A stretch of DNA of 64,000 nt from an uncultured bacterium (GTDB lineage: Bacteria > Bacillota > Clostridia > Oscillospirales > Ruminococcaceae): positions 124,001 to 188,000 of the forward strand of contig CAJMSD010000002.1 in assembly GCA_905215965.1 (NCBI GenBank). The letters run 5' to 3'. A program made the translations under genes and the position numbers. Under the pieces are notes generated by a model. The model did not search any database, was not told the origin of the DNA, and worked only from the letters and a program-made list of their open reading frames with translations. Positions within the stretch are counted from its first letter, which is position 1. Each line of letters begins with the position of its first letter. Below are positions 31,465-40,290 of this stretch, in pieces.

Positions 31465-31577
31465 TGTCCCAAAAAGTGGTGACGACTTTCGGAACGTCTC
31501 AAAAGTCAAAACACCACTTTTTGGAACGCTTTTTCAGCCAATTTTTGAATGTCCCATAAAGTACACTTTTTGGAACA
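31465..31577. other. Candidate res site with three resolvase-binding dyads
   Basis: All three share half-sites TGTCCCAAAAAGT / ACTTTTTGGAACG. Site I is 31465-31496, site II 31495-31528 and site III 31550-31577, which is an almost perfect 28-bp palindrome (TGTCCCATAAAGT-AC-ACTTTTTGGAACA). The site lies between the resolvase start and the broken amidotransferase gene, where the resolvase promoter must also be, so binding should repress its own gene. Confidence 0.75.
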
Positions 31578-32214
31578 TTACCATGCTCCTCCATAGCAGC
31601 TCTCATACAAGCTTTCCCCACACATATACTTCACATCACGAAGAGCCTCGTGAAGCAAATTCGTATCCATGAGCATCTCCTCAATCTCGTCGCAGGTGTA
31701 ACCGTACTCAAGCAGAAGTTCTACATCCTCGCTGTCAACGCCGTAACAACCACAGTATGCAAGCAGTATCTCCTCATGCATATTGTAATAGGGAGAGTCG
31801 TCATACAAGCTCATATACTTTGAGCGGTACAGCTTCGGTTCATACTTCGAGCGAGTGATATCTCCATTCCTGTCAATACGAATGATATCACCCTCGTCGG
31901 TTTTATTCTCTCATTTGCGAACTTGTGCAAGCCTATCCTACGGAGAGCATTCTTCATAATCGATTCGGTGCTTGCGTATACATAGAGCCCGATATCTTTG
32001 AAGTGGAGTAAGCACATCGGGTTGGAACCCTTAATAATGTACAGGTTGTTCCTGTCATCAAGTACTGAGAAGGTGAAGTTACCCTCAACAGTCTCAGACA
32101 TATATTTCAGACTTTCAAAGTCGAGTTTTTCTTGCTTCTCAATAAGTTGACAAGCGGCATAGCTGTCAGTCTCGATATGGGTATCGGGTATGAGCTTCTC
32201 CTTTCTCAGTTCCT
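31578..32214 (-). pseudogene. Class II glutamine amidotransferase, N-terminus lost and frameshifted
   Basis: Read on the minus strand, codons from 32214 give KELRKEKLIPDTHIETDSY, then KYMSETVEGNFTFSVLDDRNN, the middle of a class II amidotransferase of the kind found in clostridial mobile elements. A one-base loss near 31900 moves the frame; the restored frame reads EGDIIRIDRNGDITRSKYEP and continues into the C-terminal part that ends in YGGAW at 31578. The catalytic N-terminal Cys and about 100 residues are missing because the gene is fused to the broken ppk1. Confidence 0.75.
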
Positions 32215-33255
32215 TAAAAAAGGAGAAATACTGTCATAAGGGTATGAAAGCAGACGGTCTTTTTCTTTAATCTGCGGAAGAATTGCTTCCTTGCTGAACT
32301 GAGTATATTGCTGTGGTGCAGATTTCTGATAAAACAGATTTTCTTCGTTTCTGACAACATCCTGCATCTGAAATACAAAAGATAAATCAAGCGGAATCTT
32401 GTTCATAAATACAAACTTTTTTTCAACACCGATATAATCACATATTTTCTTAACTACTGACGAATCAAGTTCTCTTGTAAGTTCAAGGCGGACAGGCGAA
32501 AGCATTTTTCGTTTTTGAATGATTTATTCCATAAAATCACGATAGTCAAGTTCTTCATCATATAAAGCATCTGCATCAATATCAGCACTTCTTGTAACTC
32601 TGATAAGCGATTTTTCCTTAACTGTATATGCTGAAAAAACCTTTGAAACAAAATGAAGAATCAGTTCTTCTGAGAGAATAAATTTCTTTTCAGATACCTC
32701 GGTCAATCTCGGAAATACATTATTTCCACAGCCGATAACACCAATGCTTTTTTTGCCTTTTCTGCTTTCAAGCGAACAAATCGCATATATTTCCTTATTA
32801 CGCATGAATGGGAACGGATTTCTTCTGTTTACAACAATAGGTGAAAGCAGCGGAAGCATACAGGATTCAAAAATCATTTCTGCTTTCTGTATTTCTTCTA
32901 TTGTCATGTGCTTGAAATCAGTAAGGCTGACACTATGCTTTTTCATCTGCTTCATCAAATCAGAATATGCATCGTTTTTTCTGTCTTCAAGACCTCTGAC
33001 AGCATAAACAGCCGCATTTATCTGTTCTTCAGGTGTCATATCACTTTTGTTGTCTCGGATTTTGGCATTTGCGATAAGCTGATCCACCAGTGAACCAATA
33101 CGAACCATAAAAAATTCATCCAGGTTGCTCTGATAAATTGAAAGAAATGTAAGTCTTTCGCAAAGCGGATTCTTTGCTGATTCAGCCTCTTCGAGAACTC
33201 TTTCATTGAATTTCAGCCATGAAAGTTCTCTGTTCATAAATATTTTGTTTTTCAT
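32215..33255 (-). pseudogene. ppk1: Polyphosphate kinase 1, N-terminal half with an in-frame stop
   Basis: Ppk1 polymerises phosphate from ATP. The N-domain is clear: NRELSWLKFNERVLEEA, SIYQSNLDEFFMVRIGSL, then NRRNPFPF and FSAYTVKEKSLIRVTRSADID. A TAA at 32524-32526 interrupts the frame after YRDFME; the same frame then continues with SPVRLELTREL to SYPYDSISPF, where it joins the amidotransferase relic. About 347 of roughly 690 codons remain and the catalytic His domain is gone, so the gene is dead. It ends the pst/pho cluster, consistent with a phosphate-storage role before it broke. Confidence 0.85.
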
Positions 33256-33296
33256 AATTCCTCCTGTAATAACGGATTTATAAACACCGTTTTTTA

Positions 33297-33674
33297 TTAT
33301 TGCAGTGAATAACTGCGTCGTCTCAATACAGCATTTACCCTTGAAACAAATTCCCTTGTTCCAAATGGTATGGAAATACAGTCATCTGCTCCGGAATCGA
33401 GCATTTTGGTTATTTCAATACTACTGTTTTTTGAAAAAATCATAATAATCGGTACAGAGTTACCACCCTGTCTGATGTTGTGCATAACAGACATTCCATC
33501 TTCATTTGATGAATTCGTCCTTATTATGAGAAGATCAGCGATATGCTTTTTATTTTCACTGAAAAATTCATCAGCAGAAGAAAAGAAAACCGTTTCATAT
33601 CCTGCCTTTTCAAGAGTAATGCTGATTTGTTGTTTAAGGTATGTGTTGTTTTCTAATATATAGATTGTTTTCAT
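33297..33674 (-). CDS. Stand-alone receiver-like protein without phospho-acceptor Asp
   Basis: A 125-residue chain with the receiver fold of PhoP from this same cluster. Aligned with PhoP DLILLDIMLPEEDG, this protein reads DLLIIRTNSSNEDG, so the acceptor Asp is Arg. The conserved Lys of the KPF motif is Ile (ISIPF), and the acidic pair near the N-terminus is EN. Phosphorylation by the standard route is therefore impossible. The C-terminus stops after LRRRSYSLQ, before a DNA-binding domain would begin. It lies between ppk1 and the small helical gene and may be a phosphorylation-independent partner of the PhoR/PhoP system. Confidence 0.75.
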   Translation of the reverse strand: MKTIYILENNTYLKQQISITLEKAGYETVFFSSADEFFSENKKHIADLLIIRTNSSNEDGMSVMHNIRQGGNSVPIIMIFSKNSSIEITKMLDSGADDCISIPFGTREFVSRVNAVLRRRSYSLQ

Positions 33675-33712
33675 TTTTTTCGCCTCCGATATTTTGATGT
33701 AGTCGCAACTTT

Positions 33713-33955
33713 TTAGATATTGCTTTCAATAACTTTCATTACTTCATTCAGTCTGTTTTCGCCTATGCCCTTAATTTTACTGATTTCTCTGCGGATTAAA
33801 TTTAAATCCATAACATTATTTTTTAACTGCAATGCCTCTTTAAAGCCATAATTGAAAACACTCTGAAGTATTTCTTCCATCTTGAGTCTGTCCATCGTCT
33901 TTATTTTCTTGTAAAGCGATCGGTCAAGCTGTATTACAGGGTCATTTTCACTCAT
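33713..33955 (-). CDS. Small helical protein with helix-hairpin-helix-like end
   Basis: An 80-residue, mostly helical protein I cannot name. The end KIKGIGENRLNEVMKVIE resembles a helix-hairpin-helix nucleic-acid-binding motif (GIGxxxxxxI). AAAGG precedes the ATG. It lies in the tail of the pho cluster, 38 nt upstream of the degenerate receiver gene, and probably shares its transcript. Confidence 0.5.
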   Translation of the reverse strand: MSENDPVIQLDRSLYKKIKTMDRLKMEEILQSVFNYGFKEALQLKNNVMDLNLIRREISKIKGIGENRLNEVMKVIESNI

Positions 33956-34072
33956 TACAATCTACCTTTCTGCATTCTTGTTTGATAATGTGTATATCAA
34001 CAACATTATGATAAAATACCCTATATTAAGTCTGATACCATAAGTATGTAAATCCTATGTAATGTTATCAGA

Positions 34073-34101
34073 AAATAAAAAAGCTCTGCACAAAGCAGAG
34101 C
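34073..34101 (-). terminator. Terminator after the HD-domain gene
   Basis: Minus strand: GCTCTGC-tttgt-GCAGAGC followed by six T. It separates the pst/pho/HD transcript from the downstream helical protein and receiver genes. Confidence 0.8.
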
Positions 34102-34108
34102 ATAATAA

Positions 34109-34765
34109 TTACATTAGCTGTTGTTCATTTATAATAAGCTTAAATTTCATTCCGAGTTTATCCGCAGCCTTACGGCATAGAATCATACGTTCCATAAATA
34201 TTTCAAAATAATCCATAACAGAACAATATTTTGTGTCAACAGATAATTTCAGTTTTATTATAGTATGTGTTTCATTGATTTTTAATTCTGATTTTTTAAC
34301 CGAATAGTTTACTCTGTCATGTTTATCGAATGTATCGATATTCTGATTCCTTACACGGCTTCTTCTTACGTCAGATTTATCAGCAAGAATTAAAGCTGCA
34401 GCCAATATACTTACCGGCTGACCATTTTCTTCATCATGATTTCCAATGGCGGACGTAATCATCGCAATTTCATCAGGTGGAAACGAATATTTATCAAGAA
34501 GTCTGAACGCTAATACTGCACCACTTTGGCTGTGTTCTTCACGATTTACCAGATTTCCAATATCGTGGAGGTAACCTGCAATCTTTGCAAGTTCTGCTGT
34601 TCTTTCCGAATATCCAAGTGTTTCAAGAATATATCCCGATTTTCCAGCTACAAGTTCAGCATGAGTAAAGCTGTGTTCTGTCAAACCGAGAGATCCGAGA
34701 AATTCATCAGATTTTTCAATATATGTTCTTACTTCCGCATTTTTCTTAATTTTTTTATAAGTCAT
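34109..34765 (-). CDS. HD-domain phosphohydrolase
   Basis: A 218-residue metal-dependent phosphohydrolase. The ligands are visible: FTHAELVAG near residue 34, HDIGN near 68 (the HD pair), EEHSQSGA near 78 and GNHDEENG near 107, followed by ADKSDVRR near 130. This is the HDIG-like arrangement. It follows phoR by about 30 nt and is probably in the same operon. The substrate (nucleotide or cyclic dinucleotide) cannot be deduced; a role in phosphate-starvation signalling is plausible from context. Confidence 0.78.
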   Translation of the reverse strand: MTYKKIKKNAEVRTYIEKSDEFLGSLGLTEHSFTHAELVAGKSGYILETLGYSERTAELAKIAGYLHDIGNLVNREEHSQSGAVLAFRLLDKYSFPPDEIAMITSAIGNHDEENGQPVSILAAALILADKSDVRRSRVRNQNIDTFDKHDRVNYSVKKSELKINETHTIIKLKLSVDTKYCSVMDYFEIFMERMILCRKAADKLGMKFKLIINEQQLM

Positions 34766-34796
34766 TGTTTATTCCTTTATATCGGGAAACGCACTG

Positions 34797-36461
34797 TTAT
34801 TTTGGGAAACATACCGTGATCGTAGTTCCGATGTTTTCTTTGCTTTCAAGTGTGATCTGTGCTTTATGATACATAGCACCGTGCTTTACGATGGATAATC
34901 CAAGTCCCGTTCCGCCAATAGACTTTGACCTTGCCTTATCTACACGGTAGAACCTTTCAAATACTCTGTCCTGCTGCTGAGCCGGTATTCCTATACCCGT
35001 ATCCGTAACAGAAACGATCACGCTTTTTTCATTGTTTATAACTGAAACAGTGACCTCTCCGTTTTCCTTATTATACTTGATTGCATTGTCACAGAGATTA
35101 AATATGATCTCATCAAGGATCTTTCTTACGCCCATTATTTCAGCTTTTTTCCCGTTTACAGCAAAATGCACCTTCTTCTCATGTGCCTGTGCGGACAGCC
35201 TTGCTGCTATCTCAAGAGATAATGTATACAGATCAACTTCTTCTTTTTCATATGATATCGTACCTTCATCAAGTTCCGATATTTTTATAATATCAGAAAC
35301 AAGTGTGATAAGTCTCTGTGCTTCATCATATATAGAATTACTGAAATCTATAACAGTTGCTTCGTCAGTTCCGCCTGATCTCATAATCTCTGCAAATCCC
35401 GAAATAGATGTCAATGGAGTCTTTAGCTCATGTGAGACATTTGATGTAAATTCACGCCTTAACTGCTCACGTTTGCTGATTTCAGTAATATCAATTATGA
35501 TGATTACTGCACCAATAATATTGCCGTCAGCATCATATACAGGATTTGAAATAATACTGTAACAACGATCTCCGGATGCCATTTCAGCCTGAGAATGTTC
35601 ACCTTCAAGAGATTTGTGGATCGCATCCCGAAAGACTTCGCTTCGGCTTAATTTCAATATATTATCGGGTGTTTCAACTTCAGCACCGAGAAGTTTGAGT
35701 GCAGACTGATTATATGTCAGTATTTTTAGCTGCTCGTTGATAACTATAAAGCCTTCGCTCATATTATCTGTAATGATTCTGAACTCTTCCTGTTTCTGCT
35801 GAGTTTCTTTCAACTGTTGCTCGATAGTTTTTTTCTGATATGATATTCTCCTCAGAAGTGGAGTCAATTCTTCGTAGGTATCGTTGTCCTGTGGATTATC
35901 AAGATCAAGTTTGTTTATCGGATCAACAATTTTTTTTGAAACTCTTAACGCCAGCACTAATGACAGGACTACTGTAACAATTATCAATATAGCTATCGGT
36001 TGACTCATTAACAGCAGTATGGTTAAAAGCGTATATTGTTCGGTTGACACTCTGATAATATCACCGTTTTCAAGCTTCTGAGCGTAATAAACGGTTTTTT
36101 CGGTCATGGTAGCAGAATATCTTACGCTGTGTCCGGTTCCTGATTCGGCTGCTTCTTTTATTTCCTCTCTGTCAGCATGATTTTCAAGTTCATTTATGTC
36201 AGCCTGAGTATCTGCAAGTACTGTTCCGTCGGCTGATATCAATGAAACACGATCGTTGTCCTTTGTTAGTTTTTCAAAATAACCTATTCCTTCTTTTTCT
36301 ACCGCAGCAGCAACAAAAGATGCCTCCATCTTCAATTGTTTCTCAAGCTGTGCGGTAAACACTTCCTGTAATATCCCTAATATAATAATAAGACAGGTCA
36401 GTAATACTATCATGGCAGTTAGAATATTTGAGCGAAATATCTTTTTAACCAATATTGTCAC
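34797..36461 (-). CDS. phoR: Phosphate-responsive sensor histidine kinase
   Basis: A 554-residue membrane kinase. Two membrane segments (about 12-32 and 155-175) enclose an extracellular sensor region. A HAMP-like linker and PAS domain follow (ITDNMSEGFIVINEQLKILTYNQSA), then the HisKA box FTSNVSHELKTPLTSISGFAE with the phospho-His, and the ATPase motifs NLCDNAIKYNKENG, DTGIGIP and GTGLGLSIVKH. Order and size match PhoR/WalK kinases. Its start overlaps the phoP stop (ATGA-type). It should phosphorylate PhoP when phosphate is scarce, with PhoU and PstSCAB relaying the signal. Confidence 0.9.
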   Translation of the reverse strand: MTILVKKIFRSNILTAMIVLLTCLIIILGILQEVFTAQLEKQLKMEASFVAAAVEKEGIGYFEKLTKDNDRVSLISADGTVLADTQADINELENHADREEIKEAAESGTGHSVRYSATMTEKTVYYAQKLENGDIIRVSTEQYTLLTILLLMSQPIAILIIVTVVLSLVLALRVSKKIVDPINKLDLDNPQDNDTYEELTPLLRRISYQKKTIEQQLKETQQKQEEFRIITDNMSEGFIVINEQLKILTYNQSALKLLGAEVETPDNILKLSRSEVFRDAIHKSLEGEHSQAEMASGDRCYSIISNPVYDADGNIIGAVIIIIDITEISKREQLRREFTSNVSHELKTPLTSISGFAEIMRSGGTDEATVIDFSNSIYDEAQRLITLVSDIIKISELDEGTISYEKEEVDLYTLSLEIAARLSAQAHEKKVHFAVNGKKAEIMGVRKILDEIIFNLCDNAIKYNKENGEVTVSVINNEKSVIVSVTDTGIGIPAQQQDRVFERFYRVDKARSKSIGGTGLGLSIVKHGAMYHKAQITLESKENIGTTITVCFPK

Positions 36462-37129
36462 CCCCCAATTTTATATCCAACATTTTTTACGGTCTGGATA
36501 TACTGTCCCGCCTTTCCGAGCTTTGCCCTGAGATTTCGGATATGCACATCAAGAGTTCTGGATTCACCGTAGTAATCCTGCCATACCTTTGCAAATAATT
36601 CTTCACGGCTGACTACATTTCCATTGGCACTTAGCAGAATGGAAAGTATGGAAAACTCCTTGAAGGAAAGCGTGACCTCACTGCCGTCAACAAAAACAGT
36701 ATGTTTTTTTATGTTGACCGATAAACAGCCTATATTGAATTCTTCTTTGTCTTGAGAATTCATTTGTCGGGTTCTTCTCAGTACAGCTTTAATTCTTGAT
36801 ATAAGTTCAGTCATACCGAACGGTTTTGAAATGTAATCATCTGCTCCCATATCAAGTCCAGTGACTTTGTCATACTCACTGTCTTTCGCAGTCAGCATGA
36901 TTATGGGGAGCATTTCATTTGTTTTCCGCAAACTTTTCAGAATTGACAGACCGTCTTCCTCGGGCAGCATGATGTCCAAAAGAATAAGATCGGGCTGTTC
37001 AGTTGGTAAAGCCTTGCGGAATTCACTCGGACGTGAGAAATCCTTAACAGAGTAGCCTTCTTTTTTTAGGGCATAGCAGACAAGCTTTCTTATATTGTCA
37101 TCATCTTCTACTATATATATTTTATCCAT
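36458..37129 (-). CDS. phoP: Phosphate response regulator
   Basis: A receiver joined to an OmpR-type winged helix. The receiver has VEDDDNIRK (acidic pair), LLDIMLPEEDG with the acceptor Asp, LTAKDSEYD and YISKPF with the conserved Lys. The DNA-binding half includes SFKEFSILSILLSANGNVVSREEL and VHIRNLRAKLG. I favour the ATG at 37129, 7 nt after GAGG; an ATG at 37156 would add nine residues and overlap phoU. It should activate pstS and its own cluster. Confidence 0.9.
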   Translation of the reverse strand: MDKIYIVEDDDNIRKLVCYALKKEGYSVKDFSRPSEFRKALPTEQPDLILLDIMLPEEDGLSILKSLRKTNEMLPIIMLTAKDSEYDKVTGLDMGADDYISKPFGMTELISRIKAVLRRTRQMNSQDKEEFNIGCLSVNIKKHTVFVDGSEVTLSFKEFSILSILLSANGNVVSREELFAKVWQDYYGESRTLDVHIRNLRAKLGKAGQYIQTVKNVGYKIGG

Positions 37130-37142
37130 CTTTTTCGCCTCA

Positions 37143-37787
37143 TCAGTATCGTTCATTATGCTTTCCTGTTACCGCAAAGATCACCCATTTGGCTATATTC
37201 TCGGAATGATCGCCTATCCTTTCAAAATACTTTGCGATCATGAGAAGATCGAGAAGACATTCGGCGTTATTGCTTTCGGCACTGACGATACTCATGATCT
37301 CAGATTTCACTTTATCGAAAAGAGCGTCAACGGTGTCGTCCATCCTGATGACCGAATCTGCAATTGAAATATCCTTCTTCACAAATGAATCAATGCTGTT
37401 TGTCACCATTCTTACCGTATTCTCTGCCATTTCTTTTATATCTGTCCTGAATGTCATATCTGCTGTTACATAATCGGCGATCTCAACAATATCAGATGCC
37501 TGATCTCCGATACGCTCCAGATCGGTTATCATTTTCAGCGCTGATGTTACCATACGGAAATCCGTAGCGACAGGCTGCTGATGAATGAGCAATCTCATAC
37601 ACATGGATTCAATTTCACGTTCCTTATTGTCTATCAGCTTCTCTGCCATGACCGAGTTTTCTTTCATCTGTTCATCTCTGTCCAGAAGATACTTGACAGC
37701 ACAGCTTATGGCATCTTCACATAAAGCGCCCATTTCTACAAGAGCATTATTCAGCTTTACAAGCTCTGTTTCAAATTTTTCACGCAT
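37143..37787 (-). CDS. phoU: Phosphate transport system regulator PhoU
   Basis: PhoU links the Pst transporter to PhoR and keeps the Pho response off when phosphate is plentiful. The 214-residue all-helical protein has two PhoU repeats: DEQMKENSVMAEKLIDNKEREIESMCMRLL with ATDFRMVTSALKMITDLERIGDQASDI, and the second with RIGDHSENIAKW. The ATG at 37787 follows AGGAAGG and sits 2 nt after the pstB stop; upstream codons in the same frame lie inside pstB and are ignored. Confidence 0.94.
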   Translation of the reverse strand: MREKFETELVKLNNALVEMGALCEDAISCAVKYLLDRDEQMKENSVMAEKLIDNKEREIESMCMRLLIHQQPVATDFRMVTSALKMITDLERIGDQASDIVEIADYVTADMTFRTDIKEMAENTVRMVTNSIDSFVKKDISIADSVIRMDDTVDALFDKVKSEIMSIVSAESNNAECLLDLLMIAKYFERIGDHSENIAKWVIFAVTGKHNERY

Positions 37788-37788
37788 A

Positions 37789-38550
37789 TTAACCAAACCT
37801 TCCTGAAATGTAATCCTCTGTCCTTTTATCATCGGGACTTGAAAACACTCTATCGGTCTCATTGAATTCCACGATCTCACCCATAAGGAAAAAGGCTGTC
37901 TTATCGGATATTCTTGCTGCTTGCTGCATATTATGTGTGACCATGATGATCGTGTATTTTTTTCTGAGTTCGACCGCAAGATCTTCTATCCTTGATGTGG
38001 AAATGGGGTCAAGTGCCGATGTGGGTTCGTCCATAAGAAGGATATCCGGTTCAACTGCAAGGGCTCTCGCAATACAAAGTCTCTGCTGCTGTCCGCCGCT
38101 CATACCAAGCGCCGATTTTTTGAGCCTGTCCTTACATTCCTCCCAAAGAGCAGCTTTTTTCAGTGAATCTTCTACTATCTCATCAAGCCTGACTCTGGAC
38201 TTTATTCCGTGTATCCTCGGACCGTAAGCGATATTATCATAAATACTCATCGGAAAAGGATTGGGCTTCTGAAAAACCATTCCTACCCGCTTGCGAAGGA
38301 TATTAACGTCCATATCCTTGTAAATATCCGTACCGCCCAGCGTTATCACACCTTCGATACGGCAGCCTTCCACAAGATCGTTCATTCGGTTGAGGGAACG
38401 AAGAAATGTGGATTTACCGCACCCTGAAGGTCCAATCAATGCGGTAATCATCTTATCGGGCAGGGATATATTGATACCTTTCAGCGCATGGTTTTCACCA
38501 TACCAAAGGTTCAGGTCATGAGCTTCAAGTTTTATTCCGTCATTGCTCAT
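37789..38550 (-). CDS. pstB: Phosphate ABC transporter ATP-binding protein
   Basis: The ATPase of the high-affinity phosphate importer. Walker A is GPSGCGKST near residue 38, the signature MSGGQQQRLCIARALAVEP near 150, Walker B ILLMDEPTSALD near 170, and the switch His in VTHNMQQA. At 253 residues it is complete. The start overlaps the pstA stop (ATGA). Confidence 0.97.
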   Translation of the reverse strand: MSNDGIKLEAHDLNLWYGENHALKGINISLPDKMITALIGPSGCGKSTFLRSLNRMNDLVEGCRIEGVITLGGTDIYKDMDVNILRKRVGMVFQKPNPFPMSIYDNIAYGPRIHGIKSRVRLDEIVEDSLKKAALWEECKDRLKKSALGMSGGQQQRLCIARALAVEPDILLMDEPTSALDPISTSRIEDLAVELRKKYTIIMVTHNMQQAARISDKTAFFLMGEIVEFNETDRVFSSPDDKRTEDYISGRFG

Positions 38551-39413
38551 TTTTCCTCTCCTCTCTTAAATTTATTCTTTGCTATTTTTACGGATACATT
38601 TATGATTACGGAAATAAACAGCAGGACTGCCGCAACAGCAAAAGCTGTTTCAAAATCTCCTCGTTCCTTTGCATACATATACAATGAAACCGTAAGCGTT
38701 GAGCCTGCGTTATCGGACTGTACCGCATCGAGCGGTGACAGCAATTCATTTGCCATTCCTGCCGTGAACAGCAATGCTGCGCTTTCGCCTGTGATCCTTC
38801 CGATCGCAAGTATACAGCCTGTTATGATACCGTCAACCGCCGAAGGAAGGACAACGGTACGTATCGTATACCATTTTCCCGCACCGAGAGCAAATGCACC
38901 TTCTCTGTAGCTCTGAGGTACGGTTTTCAGACTTTCCTGTGTTGTGCGTATCACGGTCGGTAATGTCATGATAACAAGCGTCAGCGCACCTGCGATCAGG
39001 CTCGTACCCAATGTGAAGAACTGCACAAAGATCAGCATACCTACGAGTCCGTAGATGATAGACGGTATGCCTGCAAGCGTTTCTGTTGCAAGCTCAATGA
39101 CTTTCACAGCTTTCTTGTTGGAAGCGTATTCCTGTAAATAGACAGCGCCGCCTACACCAAGCGGAAGAACGATCATAATTGTTATGATGATGATATAAAT
39201 CGTATTAAGGATATTTGGCAATATGCCGACTGTTTCTCTTACCATACTTGGCTTTGTTGTGAGAAATTCTCCTGTGATATGAGGAAGCCCTCTGAGCAGT
39301 ATGTAGCCCGCCATAAGGATAACGAGAACGAAAATGATGAGAGCAGCAGAAAATACAAGCGAATTCATGATAGCATTTATGATCCTTCGCTTTGCAGATA
39401 TTTTTTCACGCAT
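38547..39413 (-). CDS. pstA: Phosphate ABC transporter permease PstA
   Basis: An inner-membrane permease with about six membrane segments. The EAA-type loop for PstB docking is present (EGAFALGAGKWYTIRTVVLPSA). I start at ATG 39413, preceded by GAGG; the track frame can be opened 10 codons earlier within the pstC region, but without a better site. 288 residues is normal. Confidence 0.93.
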   Translation of the reverse strand: MREKISAKRRIINAIMNSLVFSAALIIFVLVILMAGYILLRGLPHITGEFLTTKPSMVRETVGILPNILNTIYIIIITIMIVLPLGVGGAVYLQEYASNKKAVKVIELATETLAGIPSIIYGLVGMLIFVQFFTLGTSLIAGALTLVIMTLPTVIRTTQESLKTVPQSYREGAFALGAGKWYTIRTVVLPSAVDGIITGCILAIGRITGESAALLFTAGMANELLSPLDAVQSDNAGSTLTVSLYMYAKERGDFETAFAVAAVLLFISVIINVSVKIAKNKFKRGEEK

Positions 39414-39417
39414 GACC

Positions 39418-40281
39418 TCACTTCCTTTCCCTCTTGACCACAAAGTTCAGTATGATATTTATCAGCAGAATGAATATGAACAGAACAAGTGCGATCGAGA
39501 ACAGTGCCTGACGCTGTAACCCCGAAGAATACGACATTTCACTTGCGACTGCTGTTGTAAGGAAACGCACGCTTTTGAACAGCGACGGCATATTCGCAAC
39601 ATTTCCTGCAACCATCATGACCGCCATTGCTTCACCCAATGCTCTGCCGATGCCAAGTACAATAGATGCGAGGATACCGCTTTTTGCTGCCGGCAGCGTC
39701 ACTTTGAAGATCGTTTCGGTCTTTGTAGCACCAAGTGCAAGAGATGCTTCTTCATATTCATGCGGAACTGCTTGTATCGCCGTCTGCGATATGGAGATGA
39801 CCGAGGGCAGTATCATGATCGCAAGCACGATGATCGCCGAAAAAAGATTTGCGCCGTCCGGAAGACCAAATAATGCTCTTACGTTAGGTACGATCACGAT
39901 CATTCCTACAAGTCCGTAAACGACCGAAGGTATACCCGACATCAGCTCAATGACCGAAGAAAATACAGACGAAGCTTTTCTGCTTGACGATTTTGCAAGG
40001 AACACTGCACACAATACGCCAAAGGGAACGCCGATCAATATTGCCCCGAATGTTCCGTATACCGATGATAATATAAACGGCAGGATACCGTATTCGGGAT
40101 TTTTAGCGGTCGATGCCCATGTTGTACCGAACAGAAATTCCCTAATACCGATCTCTCCGATGGCAGGCACTCCTGAACTTACAAGAAATGCAGTGATAAC
40201 TATTACAAATATGATCGAAAGAAATCCGCAGACTGTAAACAGCCATCTCATTGCAATGTCCACTATCTTATTCTTTTTCAT
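39418..40281 (-). CDS. pstC: Phosphate ABC transporter permease PstC
   Basis: Partner permease of PstA, 287 residues, about six membrane segments. The EAA loop is EEASLALGATKTETIFKVTLPAAKSGILAS, and the upstream conserved segment MSGIPSVVYGLVGM is typical of PstC/PstA. It lies 4 nt from pstA and 9 nt from pstS. Confidence 0.94.
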   Translation of the reverse strand: MKKNKIVDIAMRWLFTVCGFLSIIFVIVITAFLVSSGVPAIGEIGIREFLFGTTWASTAKNPEYGILPFILSSVYGTFGAILIGVPFGVLCAVFLAKSSSRKASSVFSSVIELMSGIPSVVYGLVGMIVIVPNVRALFGLPDGANLFSAIIVLAIMILPSVISISQTAIQAVPHEYEEASLALGATKTETIFKVTLPAAKSGILASIVLGIGRALGEAMAVMMVAGNVANMPSLFKSVRFLTTAVASEMSYSSGLQRQALFSIALVLFIFILLINIILNFVVKRERK

Positions 40282-40290
40282 GCCGCTCTC

